A stretch of DNA of 16,129 nt from Chloroflexota bacterium (GCA_030550075.1 JAUQQB010000016.1:1-16129); one strand, 5' to 3'; counted from the first letter of the stretch, positions 7,744 through 14,843 are shown. A program made the numbers and translations. Notes: a model not told the origin generated them from the letters alone.

Positions 7744-7781
7744 GGGGCTGGGCCGGGCACTTCGATGGCCGGTCCCGCCCC
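7744..7781 (+). other. hairpin after the binding-protein gene
   Basis: GGGGC-T-GGGCCGG (7744-7756) pairs with CCGGTCCC-GCCCC (7769-7781) with one mismatch and one G-T pair, leaving a 12-nt loop. It lies 44 bp after the binding-protein stop codon. No T-run follows, so it may stabilise the upstream mRNA 3' end or cause partial termination. Confidence 0.5.
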
Positions 7782-7810
7782 AAACCAATCCAGACGGAAA
7801 GGAGGAAACC

Positions 7811-8026
7811 ATGCCAGGCTCTGATCTTCTGTTTCAGGCTCTGATCATCCTCATCCCTGCCGCGATTGGCGCGGCGCTCTACTTTATCGCAGGGATGGTG
7901 ATGAACGTGCGTTTTCTCAACAAGACACTCTCCGAGTCGATGGTTCCGGTGTTAGCGGGGGCGATTAGTTTTGGGGTTACTTTCGGGCTCATGATGCTTC
8001 TGCGTCTTTTCTTCCTCAACCGATGA
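7811..8026 (+). CDS. small two-helix membrane protein within the transporter operon (unknown function)
   Basis: This 71-residue protein is preceded by a very strong ribosome binding site (AAAGGAGG, ending 5 bp before ATG 7811), which argues that it is translated. Two hydrophobic helices are predicted at about 6-30 and 45-68. They are joined by a short polar stretch (NVRFLNKTLSES), and the protein ends LRLFFLNR, giving positive charge next to the second helix. It sits between the binding-protein gene and the first permease, in the same direction. I do not recognise a family. It is too small to be a permease and has no binding motif. An accessory subunit or assembly factor of the importer is one possibility from position alone; an unrelated gene in the operon is another. 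Confidence 0.75.
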   Translation: MPGSDLLFQALIILIPAAIGAALYFIAGMVMNVRFLNKTLSESMVPVLAGAISFGVTFGLMMLLRLFFLNR

Positions 8027-8123
8027 ATCGATGGACAAATCCTCCCGAAGACCGAAAGCGAGGCGGATGGCGAATCCCCCGGATGTGCTGGCGGACGGAA
8101 CTGCCTATTAGGGAGGGCCTGAT

Positions 8124-8160
8124 CCTCCTCCCCGTGGCTTAAGAGGCCGCGGGGAGGAGG
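8124..8160 (+). repeat. strong G/C palindrome between transporter genes (repeat type A)
   Basis: CCTCCTCCCC (8124-8133) pairs perfectly with GGGGAGGAGG (8151-8160). The inner bases continue the stem through GTGGCTT and GAGGCCGC with wobble pairs, closing on an AAG loop. It is 97 bp after the small-protein gene. The same C-rich arm, GGCC core and G-rich arm design recurs at 12516, 15245 and 15635. In the transcript it could attenuate permease expression. Confidence 0.6.
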
Positions 8161-8177
8161 GAGAAGCATGGTGCTCT

Positions 8178-8224
8178 GGTTGGAGGTTAGGCGGAGGATT
8201 CCGACCCCTGCCTAACCTCCAACC
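8178..8224 (+). repeat. 15-bp perfect inverted repeat upstream of the permease genes
   Basis: GGTTGGAGGTTAGGC (8178-8192) is matched exactly by its complement at 8210-8224 across a 17-nt spacer. It is only 17 bp after the preceding hairpin and 138 bp before the permease start. The region 8225-8362 that follows contains no gene I can support. The structure may be an attenuator, a processing site, or a small repeat insertion. Confidence 0.6.
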
Positions 8225-8362
8225 TCCTTACAAAAATACAAAAATGAACTTCGGTGACCTCTGCACGTCCGTCGAAAGCTTGCGGCCGATCGCTCCCCCT
8301 CCGCACAGGAGGGATGCGGGCCGCCAGAGAGGGAAATCCAGACCACGCTAAGAGGAACAGAC

Positions 8363-9349
8363 GTGGGGCGCTACCTGGGGCGCAAGCTGGCGATCTACCT
8401 GTTGACCTTTTTCTTCGCCGTCACCATCGACTGGCTGATCCCCCGCCTGATGCCAGGCAACCCGGTGGATACCATGATCGCCCGTATGGCCCTGCGGGCG
8501 GATGTCGCGGAGGTGCTCCGAAGCTACTACATCCGGGCCTTCCAGCTGGATCTTCCCCTCTGGCAACAGTACCTCAACTTCTGGATCGCGCTGTCGCGGG
8601 GCGATCTGGGCATCAGCACCTGGCTGTTCCCCCAACCGGTGATTGCCGTCATCTATCGGGCCGTGCCCTACGATCTCCTCCTGTTGCTCCCCGCCATCCT
8701 CCTGAGCTGGATCGCCGGCAATCAGGTGGGGGCGATGGCCGCGCGCGTGCGCTGGCTGGACAACACCATTCTCCCCCTGGGCTACATCCTGACTGCCACC
8801 CCATACATGTGGCTGGCGCTGCTGCTGGCCTGGGCTCTGGGACATGTCGCTGGGTTCTTTCCTATCGCTGGCGCTTACAGTTTCAACATCCGTCCCCATC
8901 TCTCCTGGATGTTTATTAAGGACCTCCTCTGGCACTGGCTCCTCCCCTTTGCTTCCCTGTTCCTGGTCATGTTCGGCGGATGGGCTATTGGCATGCGGAA
9001 TATGATCATCTATGAGCTGGAAGCCGATTATTCCCGCTATCTGGAGGCCTTAGGAGCTCCTCAGCGCCTGATCCGGAAATATGCGTTCCGCAACGCGATG
9101 CTCCCCCAGATCACCGGGCTGGCCCTTCAGCTGGGGGCCATCGTCGCCGGCGCCCTGGCGACGGAGATCGTCTTCGCCTACCCGGGGACCGGATATCTGA
9201 TCCTGCAGGCGGTTCAGAACCAGGATTACTTCCTGCTTCAGGGATGCTTCCTGTTCATCATCACCGGCGTGTTGCTGGCCAATTTCATCATTGATATCAT
9301 CTACGCGCTGGTCGATCCGCGCACCCGATTGGGAATGACAGGGGAGTAG
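8363..9349 (+). CDS. ABC transporter permease, DppB/OppB-like
   Basis: This 328-residue integral membrane protein starts at GTG 8363, with AGAGGA a few bases upstream. An N-terminal helix (9-28) is followed by the usual first outside loop ending in GDLGIS (80-85). Further helices follow at about 102-125, 136-162, 190-212, 248-270 and 285-312. The cytoplasmic coupling loop matches the EAA motif region (ELEADYSRYLEALGAPQRLI, about 218-237, then RKYAFRNAMLPQ), which docks onto the ATPase subunits. It forms a heterodimeric channel with the next gene product and is spaced only 2 bp from it. Length and topology are normal for the family. Confidence 0.92.
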   Translation: MGRYLGRKLAIYLLTFFFAVTIDWLIPRLMPGNPVDTMIARMALRADVAEVLRSYYIRAFQLDLPLWQQYLNFWIALSRGDLGISTWLFPQPVIAVIYRAVPYDLLLLLPAILLSWIAGNQVGAMAARVRWLDNTILPLGYILTATPYMWLALLLAWALGHVAGFFPIAGAYSFNIRPHLSWMFIKDLLWHWLLPFASLFLVMFGGWAIGMRNMIIYELEADYSRYLEALGAPQRLIRKYAFRNAMLPQITGLALQLGAIVAGALATEIVFAYPGTGYLILQAVQNQDYFLLQGCFLFIITGVLLANFIIDIIYALVDPRTRLGMTGE

Positions 9350-9351
9350 CG

Positions 9352-10206
9352 ATGCGCGCTGGAATCCGTCACGAGTTCCTGTATTTCGCCCTGCGAAACG
9401 CCAAGCTGCGGGTCGGGCTCTCCATCCTGCTTCTCTTCGCCATCGCCGCCCTGGTCGGCCCTCTGTTCGCCCGCTACGACCCGAACGCTTATGTGGGGCC
9501 GCCCGCCTATCCCCCCTCGCCCGAATACTGGTTCGGGACGACGACCTTTGGCCAGGATGTGTATTCGCAGTTCGCTCATGGCCTGCGCTCGACGTTCATC
9601 GTGGGCCTGATCGGCGGCGGGATCGGCACCCTGCTGGGCATCCTGATCGGCCTCGTCGCCGGCTACCGCGGAGGCCTGCTGGACGAGATCCTGAATATGT
9701 TCACCAACATCGTCCTGATCCTCCCGACCCTGGCTGTCCTGATCATCATCGCCGCCTATCTCACGGTCCGGGGCATCCTGGTGGAAAGCATCTTCATCGG
9801 ATGCACTGCCTGGCCCTGGGCTGCGCGGGCCATCCGTGCCCAAACCTTTTCCCTGCGCGTCCGGGAGTTCGTAGATCTGGCCCGGATGAGCGGGAGGAGC
9901 TCCTTAAAGATTATGCTCACTGAGATCGCCCCGAACATGATGTCCTACCTTTTTATGACCTTCATCCTTCAGTTTGGCGGAGCTATCCTGAACGCCGCCA
10001 CCCTGGATTTCATCGGCCTTGGCCCCACGCAGGGGATGTCCCTCGGCCTGATGATGAATAATGCCGTCCTGTGGGCGGCCCTTCAGCTGGGGATGTGGTG
10101 GTGGCTGATCCCGCCCGGCGCGGCCATCACGGCCATCGTCGGCGCGCTATACGTGATGAACGTGGGGTTGGACGAAGTGTTTAATCCCAAACTCCGGGAG
10201 CTGTGA
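9352..10206 (+). CDS. ABC transporter permease, DppC/OppC-like
   Basis: This 284-residue membrane protein has an OppC-type N-terminal helix (about 19-40), then PEYWFGTTTFGQDVYS (58-72), the family's equivalent of the LGTDxxGRDV motif. Helices at about 82-104, 115-137, 143-160, 196-215 and 248-272 follow. The EAA coupling region is REFVDLARMSGRSSLKIMLT (171-190) followed by EIAPN. ATG 9352 is 2 bp after the preceding stop, with GGGGAG just upstream, and the end overlaps the GTG start of the next gene by 4 bp. Tight spacing implies co-translation of the membrane complex. It pairs with the previous permease. Confidence 0.92.
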   Translation: MRAGIRHEFLYFALRNAKLRVGLSILLLFAIAALVGPLFARYDPNAYVGPPAYPPSPEYWFGTTTFGQDVYSQFAHGLRSTFIVGLIGGGIGTLLGILIGLVAGYRGGLLDEILNMFTNIVLILPTLAVLIIIAAYLTVRGILVESIFIGCTAWPWAARAIRAQTFSLRVREFVDLARMSGRSSLKIMLTEIAPNMMSYLFMTFILQFGGAILNAATLDFIGLGPTQGMSLGLMMNNAVLWAALQLGMWWWLIPPGAAITAIVGALYVMNVGLDEVFNPKLREL

Positions 10207-11165
10207 GGCGCCTGATGGGCTTACGGGTGGAGAACCTGCGCGTCTACTATCGCACGCTGCGAGGATATGTGCACGCCCTCGAAGGAGCCACGTTCTCCGT
10301 CGCGGACCATGAGATCATGGGGCTGGCCGGGGAGTCCGGCTGCGGGAAAACCACCCTCGGCCACAGCCTGATCTACCTGAAGCCGCCGATGACCTACATG
10401 GAGGGACGGGTGTTCCTGGATGGACGGGAGGTTCCGATCTGGGACATGAAGCGAATGGGCGAGTTCCGCTTTCGGCGGATCTCCCTCATCCCCCAATATG
10501 CGATGAACGCCCTGAACCCCACCCGGAAAATCGGGCCAATCATCGCCGATTTGCTCACCGCTCATGGCGTGGATTTCAAAGAAATCCTCCCGGAATTGAA
10601 GCGGAGGCTGGATCTGGTTCAGCTTTCCCATGAAGTGCTGGACATGTATCCGATTGAGCTGTCCGGCGGAATGCGACAACGGGTGGTCATGGTGCTCTCC
10701 ACCCTGCTCAATCCCGCCCTGCTTATCGCCGATGAGATCACCTCCGCCCTGGACGTCTCCACTCAGAAAGCCGTTTGTGAGATGATCGTGGAGTTTCGGA
10801 ACCGCGGGTTTGTTCGCAACACGATCTTCATCACCCACGACATCTCGCTCCTCTACCAGATCGCGGATACGATCATGGTGATGTATGCCGGGCAGCTGGC
10901 GGAGAAAGCGCCCACCGAGGCGATCTTCCGCTTTCCCCGCCATCCTTACACCCGCATGCTGATCGCTTCCCTGCCTCGGGTCGGCGTGCGCCATCGCCAG
11001 GAGCGCCTGCAGGGCATTCCCGGCGCTCCACCTCGGCTTCTGGATCCCCCGCCCGGGTGCCGTTTCCGGGATCGCTGTCCGGTCGCCTTCGAACGCTGCG
11101 TGGAGACCCCTCCATTTGTGGAAGTGGAGCCGGGGCATTTCGTAGCCTGCTGGCGGGAGATCTGA
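10203..11165 (+). CDS. ABC transporter ATPase, DppD/OppD-like
   Basis: The 320-residue ATPase starts at GTG 10203, which overlaps the permease stop (GTGA). An ATG at 10215, which gives MGLRVENLRV, is an equally possible start. Walker A is GESGCGKT (43-50), Q-loop Gln98, signature LSGGM (153-157), Walker B LLIADE (173-178) and the switch His at 212. Residues 260-317 form the Opp/Dpp C-terminal domain, with three cysteines in the CRFRDRCPVAFERC motif and a fourth in the final HFVACW. In this family the cluster of four cysteines is reported to hold an iron-sulfur centre. It powers import together with the next ATPase. Confidence 0.92.
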   Translation: MRRLMGLRVENLRVYYRTLRGYVHALEGATFSVADHEIMGLAGESGCGKTTLGHSLIYLKPPMTYMEGRVFLDGREVPIWDMKRMGEFRFRRISLIPQYAMNALNPTRKIGPIIADLLTAHGVDFKEILPELKRRLDLVQLSHEVLDMYPIELSGGMRQRVVMVLSTLLNPALLIADEITSALDVSTQKAVCEMIVEFRNRGFVRNTIFITHDISLLYQIADTIMVMYAGQLAEKAPTEAIFRFPRHPYTRMLIASLPRVGVRHRQERLQGIPGAPPRLLDPPPGCRFRDRCPVAFERCVETPPFVEVEPGHFVACWREI

Positions 11166-11167
11166 CC

Positions 11168-12106
11168 ATGCTGAGCCTGGAAAAGGTGACCAAGATCTAC
11201 CGCACCGGCGCCCTGGGATTGCGAAAGCTCGTCGCCGTGTCCGAGGTCAGTTTCGAGATCGGCGAGAAGGAGATCGTTGCCCTGATCGGGGAGAGCGGAA
11301 GCGGCAAGAGCACCATTGGCAAGATGATCCTTCGGTTGATCTCACCTACCTCGGGGACCATCCGCTTCGAAGGCAAGGACATCTTCTCACTGCAAGGCCA
11401 GGCCGTCAAGGACTACTATCAGAGGGTTCAAGGGGTATTCCAGGATCCCTTCGCTTCCTACAATCCGATCTTCAAAGCCGACCGGATCTTCAAGATGATC
11501 CGGGAGGAGTTCTTTCCGGGTCTCCGCCCATCCCAGTGGGAGCAAAAGCTGGAGGAAGCATTGAGGGCTGTCGGCCTGAATCCCCCGGATGTCCTGGGCA
11601 AATATCCCCATCAGCTGAGCGGCGGTCAGCTCCAGCGCTTCCTCATCGCCCGCGCTCTGTTATTGGACATCCGGTTGCTGGTGGCCGATGAGATCATCAG
11701 CATGCTGGATGCGTCCACCCGCGTTGATGTGCTCAACCTGCTGGCGGATCTTCGGGAGCGGGGCCTCTCGATCCTTTTCATCACCCACGACCTCTCCCTG
11801 GGGCATTACATCAGCGATCGCTCCATCGTCCTTTATAAGGGACACATCGTGGAGCTGGGGCCCACGGAGAGGGTGTATGCCCGGCCGCTCCATCCTTACA
11901 CCGAGATGCTGATGGCTTCGGTCCCCCGCCTGGATCAGAAATGGGCTCGGGCACCCGCCCGCATCGAAAGGAATATGATTTACGGATCATCCGGATGTGT
12001 TTACTATGGCCGATGTCCGATCGCCCAGGAGATCTGCGCCCGGCGCGCGCCGGAGCTGGTGGAGGTAGAAGCCGGCCACCATGTAGCCTGTCACATGCGA
12101 TCTTAG
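11168..12106 (+). CDS. ABC transporter ATPase, DppF/OppF-like
   Basis: The 312-residue second ATPase has Walker A GESGSGKS (41-48), Q-loop FQDPFASYNP with Gln92, signature LSGGQ (150-154), Walker B LLVADE (170-175) and switch His207. The C-terminal tail has the CVYYGRCPIAQEIC motif and a final HHVACHM, equivalent to the four-cysteine motif in its partner. ATG 11168 is 2 bp after the previous stop with GGGAG upstream; a longer frame from 11057 would overlap the preceding gene by 109 bp and adds unrelated sequence, so it is rejected. After Walker B the helix begins IISMLDAST instead of the commoner PTSALD, a variant also seen in sugar-importing branches (recollection, not checked). It is the last gene of the operon. 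Confidence 0.92.
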   Translation: MLSLEKVTKIYRTGALGLRKLVAVSEVSFEIGEKEIVALIGESGSGKSTIGKMILRLISPTSGTIRFEGKDIFSLQGQAVKDYYQRVQGVFQDPFASYNPIFKADRIFKMIREEFFPGLRPSQWEQKLEEALRAVGLNPPDVLGKYPHQLSGGQLQRFLIARALLLDIRLLVADEIISMLDASTRVDVLNLLADLRERGLSILFITHDLSLGHYISDRSIVLYKGHIVELGPTERVYARPLHPYTEMLMASVPRLDQKWARAPARIERNMIYGSSGCVYYGRCPIAQEICARRAPELVEVEAGHHVACHMRS

Positions 12107-12172
12107 AGAGTGTCTGAAAATTCAGTTATGAGCGTATATGAGTATGAAGGCGTGCCAGGCATGTGATCATCT

Positions 12173-12355
12173 GTTCGTAGTCGGGCACGAAGCGAAGCGG
12201 AGTGCCCCTTATAAGCGTGCACAAAAAGAACGGGCACTGACGTGCCCTACTACAAACGAAAAGACTTGGTTCGTAGTAGGGCACGGAGCGCAGCGGAGTG
12301 CCCGTTATGAGCGTGCACAAAAATAAAGAACGGGCCCGGACGTGCCCTACTGCGA
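12173..12355. repeat. two tandem copies of an imperfect palindrome, period 96 bp
   Basis: Copy 1 (about 12173-12252) and copy 2 (12269-12355) share GTTCGTAGT, GGGCACG, AGCGGAGTGCCC, AGCGTGCACAAAAA and CGTGCCCTACT in the same order. Each copy is also a hairpin. In copy 2, TTCGTAGTAGGGCACG (12270-12285) pairs with CGTGCCCTACTGCGAA (12340-12355) at 15 of 16 positions, and an inner GCCCGTT/AACGGGC stem lies within. Confidence 0.7.
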
Positions 12356-12389
12356 ACTCAAGCGCAGGCGGGTGGGGCCAACCCCGAAT

Positions 12390-12440
12390 CACCCACGAAT
12401 CCCTATCCGGCATTCGTGTATTCGTGCTCCATTCGTGGAC
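12390..12440. repeat. cluster of ATTCGTG / CACGAAT motifs
   Basis: CACGAAT near 12393 and three ATTCGTG copies (near 12413, 12420 and 12431) lie within 50 bp, some in direct tandem. This motif cluster recurs in intergenic DNA of many bacteria (general recollection). No coding frame is supported here. Confidence 0.45.
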
Positions 12441-12515
12441 GGCATTTTTCCATCAGGCAAATTTTCAGACATGCACTTAGAGGGTGTCTGAGAATTCAGG
12501 TGCCCCGGGTCTTCC

Positions 12516-12546
12516 CTTCCCTACGGCCCTTCGGGCTGTGGGGAGG
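12516..12546. repeat. hairpin of repeat type A in the convergent intergenic region
   Basis: CTTCCCTACGGCCC (12516-12529) pairs with GGGCTGTGGGGAGG (12533-12546) with three wobble pairs, closing a TTC loop. It resembles the palindromes at 8124 and 15635. It sits between the ends of the rightward transporter operon and the leftward glycosidase gene, where it may mark RNA ends. Confidence 0.5.
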
Positions 12547-12558
12547 CAGGAATCTTGA

Positions 12559-12609
12559 ATTTGAGGATCTGGGGAGCACACCTTCAGCGCGCCCCTCAGA
12601 CCCTCAAAT
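12559..12609. terminator. hairpin just downstream of the glycosidase gene
   Basis: ATTTGAGG (12559-12566) is inverted as CCTCAAAT (12602-12609), with a further GGGG/CCCC pairing inside (12571-12574 with 12592-12595). It begins 8 bp beyond the leftward gene's stop codon. The stem ends in A/T on both sides, and the minus-strand exit is followed by only a few A/T bases, so intrinsic termination is plausible but not certain. Confidence 0.4.
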
Positions 12610-12616
12610 GCCTCCG

Positions 12617-14290
12617 TTAGGAAGATGGCTTGCGAAACGGCCCCCGAAGCGTGGCGATCCCGAGGACCAGCGCTAGCCATCCCAGGCTCAGAACCAGATC
12701 CTCCCGGCCGTCCGAACGCGCCACCTGGATCCGGGAGAGCATGATAGGCCCATCTTCGATCTCCAGGAGCACGGTATGCCAGCCCGTGCGGACCGGGAGA
12801 GCGACTTCCCAGGCTCCCCGTCGAAGAGGGAACTCCCGCTGGATGTCCCCATCCAGCTCCACCCGGATCCGTCCGCCCGTTTCGCTTTCCCCCAATAAGC
12901 GCAACGGGCCCCCATAGAAGGTCCACCTTACCCGCGCCCCTGGGGATCCCCGGCGCCTTCCATCCCCAAGTCCCTCCCATCCTCTCTGCCATTGCAGCGC
13001 CCAATGGTCCGCCGTATGAACGCCCGGATACATCCGCGGGGGCTGGTTCAGATAGGCCTTCAGGGCCTCGTAAGCAGGGAGCGGGGTAAAGTCCGGCTCC
13101 ACGATGCTGAAGTAATAAAACGATTGATCCCGCTCCCGGTCCGAGGCGCGCTTGAAAAACCATACGCTGGCCACCGCCACCCACGGCCATTCCCGCTGGA
13201 TCCGCTCGAAGGCCTCCACCAGATACCGGGCTTTCTGCTCCTCCGTCACCTGGCCGAACCGCTTGTCGCCGACCCAATCGGGCACGGCGTTCCAGCCCAT
13301 TTCCGCGATGTAAATCGGCTTGTGGGCATCGCCGTGACGGATCATCCCATCGCGGATATAGAGCGCCCGGTTGATATTGATCACGTAGGGCCGGAGGCGG
13401 CGATCCGTGGGGCCGGACCACAATCCGTAGCCCTGGACGGAGAGGGCATCGAAGCAGGCCCCCGCCCCCGCCTGATACATCCGCTCCAGGAACACCACAT
13501 CGTTAAGCCCGTTGGGCGGATAGGGATTCAAGGAGAGCGTAGGGGCCAGTGCCCCAGCGATCACCACAATTCGAGGATCCACCGCCTTCAGCCGCCGGTA
13601 GGCGCGGCAGAGCAAATCGGTGTAGGCCTCGGGATCCACCGCGCAGGTTGGGCAGGATCCCCATTCAGGCGCGATGTTCGGTTCATTCCAGATCTGATAG
13701 TGGAAAACCCGCCCGCGATAACGATGGGCCACCGCTTCCGCGAAATCGGCGAAATCCTCCGGGTTATCGGGCGGGGCGAAGGCCCCCCGCGCCTCCCCAT
13801 CGTGGCGTGACCATGCCGGCGGGCTGGTCAGGCGCACGATCAGACGCAGGCCATAGCGCTCCGCCAGCTCCACGATGTGATCGTATTTCTCCCAGGCGGA
13901 GCGATAAGGGATATGCCGGCGGTCTTCGAAATCCCCCTTTCCATGGATCTCGATATCCGCCCATGGGAACTCCTGACGGATCCAGCGGAAGCCCGCCTCA
14001 GCGATCATGCGCACCGTCTGCTCCCGCTTCTCCGGTTCCACCTCCTGCTCCAGGAATGTGTTCACGCCAAAAGGGGGATCATCCGTGTGGGCGATCGGCC
14101 CTTCAGGGGCCAGCTGGGGAGCCGGGCGCAGCGGGTTCGTAAGGTAATGGAGAACGCCACGGAGGCGAGCCAGAGGGTTTTCCTCCCCGGTCACCTCATA
14201 GGCCCAGGACATTCCGGCAGGCGAAGCCCACAGGGCTCCGGAGAGGCTTAGCAACACAAGAGCCCAGATGATCCATCGGCGTCGATGCAT
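12617..14290 (-). CDS. membrane-tethered clan-A glycoside hydrolase-like protein (GH39/GH5-like)
   Basis: This 557-residue protein starts MHRRRWIIWALVLLSLSG, a signal peptide or N-terminal anchor (residues 4-24). Residues 75-420 form a TIM-barrel glycosidase. FGVNTFLE opens it, RWIRQEFPWADIE and LIVRLTSPPAWS mark early strands, YQIWNEPN (Glu203) carries the acid/base, and IYIAEMGWN (Glu330) the nucleophile, as in clan GH-A. Residues 425-525 look like a beta-sandwich (RWTFYGGPLRLLGESETGGR, then RVELDGDIQREF), and a hydrophobic segment at about 530-548 would re-enter the membrane before a short basic tail. The exact family is uncertain; GH39- or GH5-like is closest. ATG 14290 is chosen over TTG 14326, because only it is preceded by a possible GGAG and leads into a signal sequence. 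It lies 125 bp downstream of a same-strand gene. Confidence 0.8.
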   Translation of the reverse strand: MHRRRWIIWALVLLSLSGALWASPAGMSWAYEVTGEENPLARLRGVLHYLTNPLRPAPQLAPEGPIAHTDDPPFGVNTFLEQEVEPEKREQTVRMIAEAGFRWIRQEFPWADIEIHGKGDFEDRRHIPYRSAWEKYDHIVELAERYGLRLIVRLTSPPAWSRHDGEARGAFAPPDNPEDFADFAEAVAHRYRGRVFHYQIWNEPNIAPEWGSCPTCAVDPEAYTDLLCRAYRRLKAVDPRIVVIAGALAPTLSLNPYPPNGLNDVVFLERMYQAGAGACFDALSVQGYGLWSGPTDRRLRPYVININRALYIRDGMIRHGDAHKPIYIAEMGWNAVPDWVGDKRFGQVTEEQKARYLVEAFERIQREWPWVAVASVWFFKRASDRERDQSFYYFSIVEPDFTPLPAYEALKAYLNQPPRMYPGVHTADHWALQWQRGWEGLGDGRRRGSPGARVRWTFYGGPLRLLGESETGGRIRVELDGDIQREFPLRRGAWEVALPVRTGWHTVLLEIEDGPIMLSRIQVARSDGREDLVLSLGWLALVLGIATLRGPFRKPSS

Positions 14291-14414
14291 TCGACGACCC
14301 GCTCCTGCGGGATAGGCTGTGCGCAAATAGAGAGCTTTTTGGGACCAGCGGCATTGCCCTCGACGGTCGGACGGCCTCGCGATCCATTCTCGCCATAGGG
14401 AAAAGGAAAAAACC

Positions 14415-14837
14415 CTATCGCCCCCTGGAGGTCCGAGACGGTTTGGAGATTTTTAAGGAAGCGGTGGCCCTGGAAGTCCGGGCCTTGCGCGAAGCCGTCT
14501 TCCGCTTTGCGGAGAGCGGCGTTCCCTGATTCAGATAGGCCTCGATCTCCTCCCGGGCTTCCTCAAAGCGACGGATCAGCTGCTCATCGATGCCCTTGAA
14601 TCCGGCCACCGCACGCTGAGAGCATGCAGCGCAACCCAGGGAAGCTCGATAGCTGTCCATATCACAGGTCAGACAACCGGCCAGCCGGATCACGGTCAAC
14701 GAGAGGGCCAGCGTATCCGGGTGATCCTCCGGCATCCGGGCCACCCGGCGCACCAGCGCTTTCCAGGCCTTCCCCCGGACCTCCGCCAGCAAAGGGATGC
14801 AACGCGGAGGGAACAGGATCTCGCTTTCTGGATACAT
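14415..14837 (-). CDS. 140-residue protein with CxxC-x10-CxxC motif and basic tail (unknown)
   Basis: The product starts MYPESEILFPPRCIPLLAEV. Its central part contains Cys55, Cys58, Cys69 and Cys72 in a CxxC-x10-CxxC arrangement (GCLTCDMDSYR ... GCAACSQR), fit for binding zinc or an iron-sulfur cluster. A charged helix (about 80-101) follows. The last 32 residues are rich in Lys, Arg, Ser and Thr and probably disordered, with potential to bind nucleic acid or acidic surfaces. ATG 14837 has GGGAGG 6 nt upstream, while ATG 14867 (10 residues more) has none. It is upstream of the anchored glycosidase on the same strand. I do not recognise a named family, and metal binding is inferred from the motif only. 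Confidence 0.75.
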   Translation of the reverse strand: MYPESEILFPPRCIPLLAEVRGKAWKALVRRVARMPEDHPDTLALSLTVIRLAGCLTCDMDSYRASLGCAACSQRAVAGFKGIDEQLIRRFEEAREEIEAYLNQGTPLSAKRKTASRKARTSRATASLKISKPSRTSRGR

Positions 14838-14843
14838 CCAGGG

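Larger units (their letters stand above)
12111..12471. mobile_element. 361-bp MITE-like element or insertion remnant with 12-bp terminal inverted repeats
   Basis: TGTCTGAAAATT (12111-12122) is exactly inverted at 12460-12471. A near copy of the left end (AGGGTGTCTGAGAATTCAGG) occurs again in direct orientation at 12481, just outside. There is no transposase frame inside; the interior holds two tandem palindromes and a run of ATTCGTG motifs around 12390-12437. It starts 5 bp after the transporter operon's last stop codon. No clear target duplication is seen, so a decayed element is as likely as an intact MITE. Confidence 0.45.

Noticed and set aside
6750..7760. 336-residue open frame on the minus strand opposite the binding-protein gene
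   Set aside because: Shadow of the strongly supported lipoprotein gene; no motif, and His/Gly/Val-rich composition typical of antisense frames.
12173..12355. CRISPR array
   Set aside because: Only two units, each about 80 bp and internally palindromic with no unique spacer of constant length; not CRISPR-like.
12477..13421. 314-residue minus-strand frame overlapping the glycosidase gene
   Set aside because: Low-complexity Gly/Pro/Arg product; the overlapping frame carries glycosidase motifs and a signal sequence.
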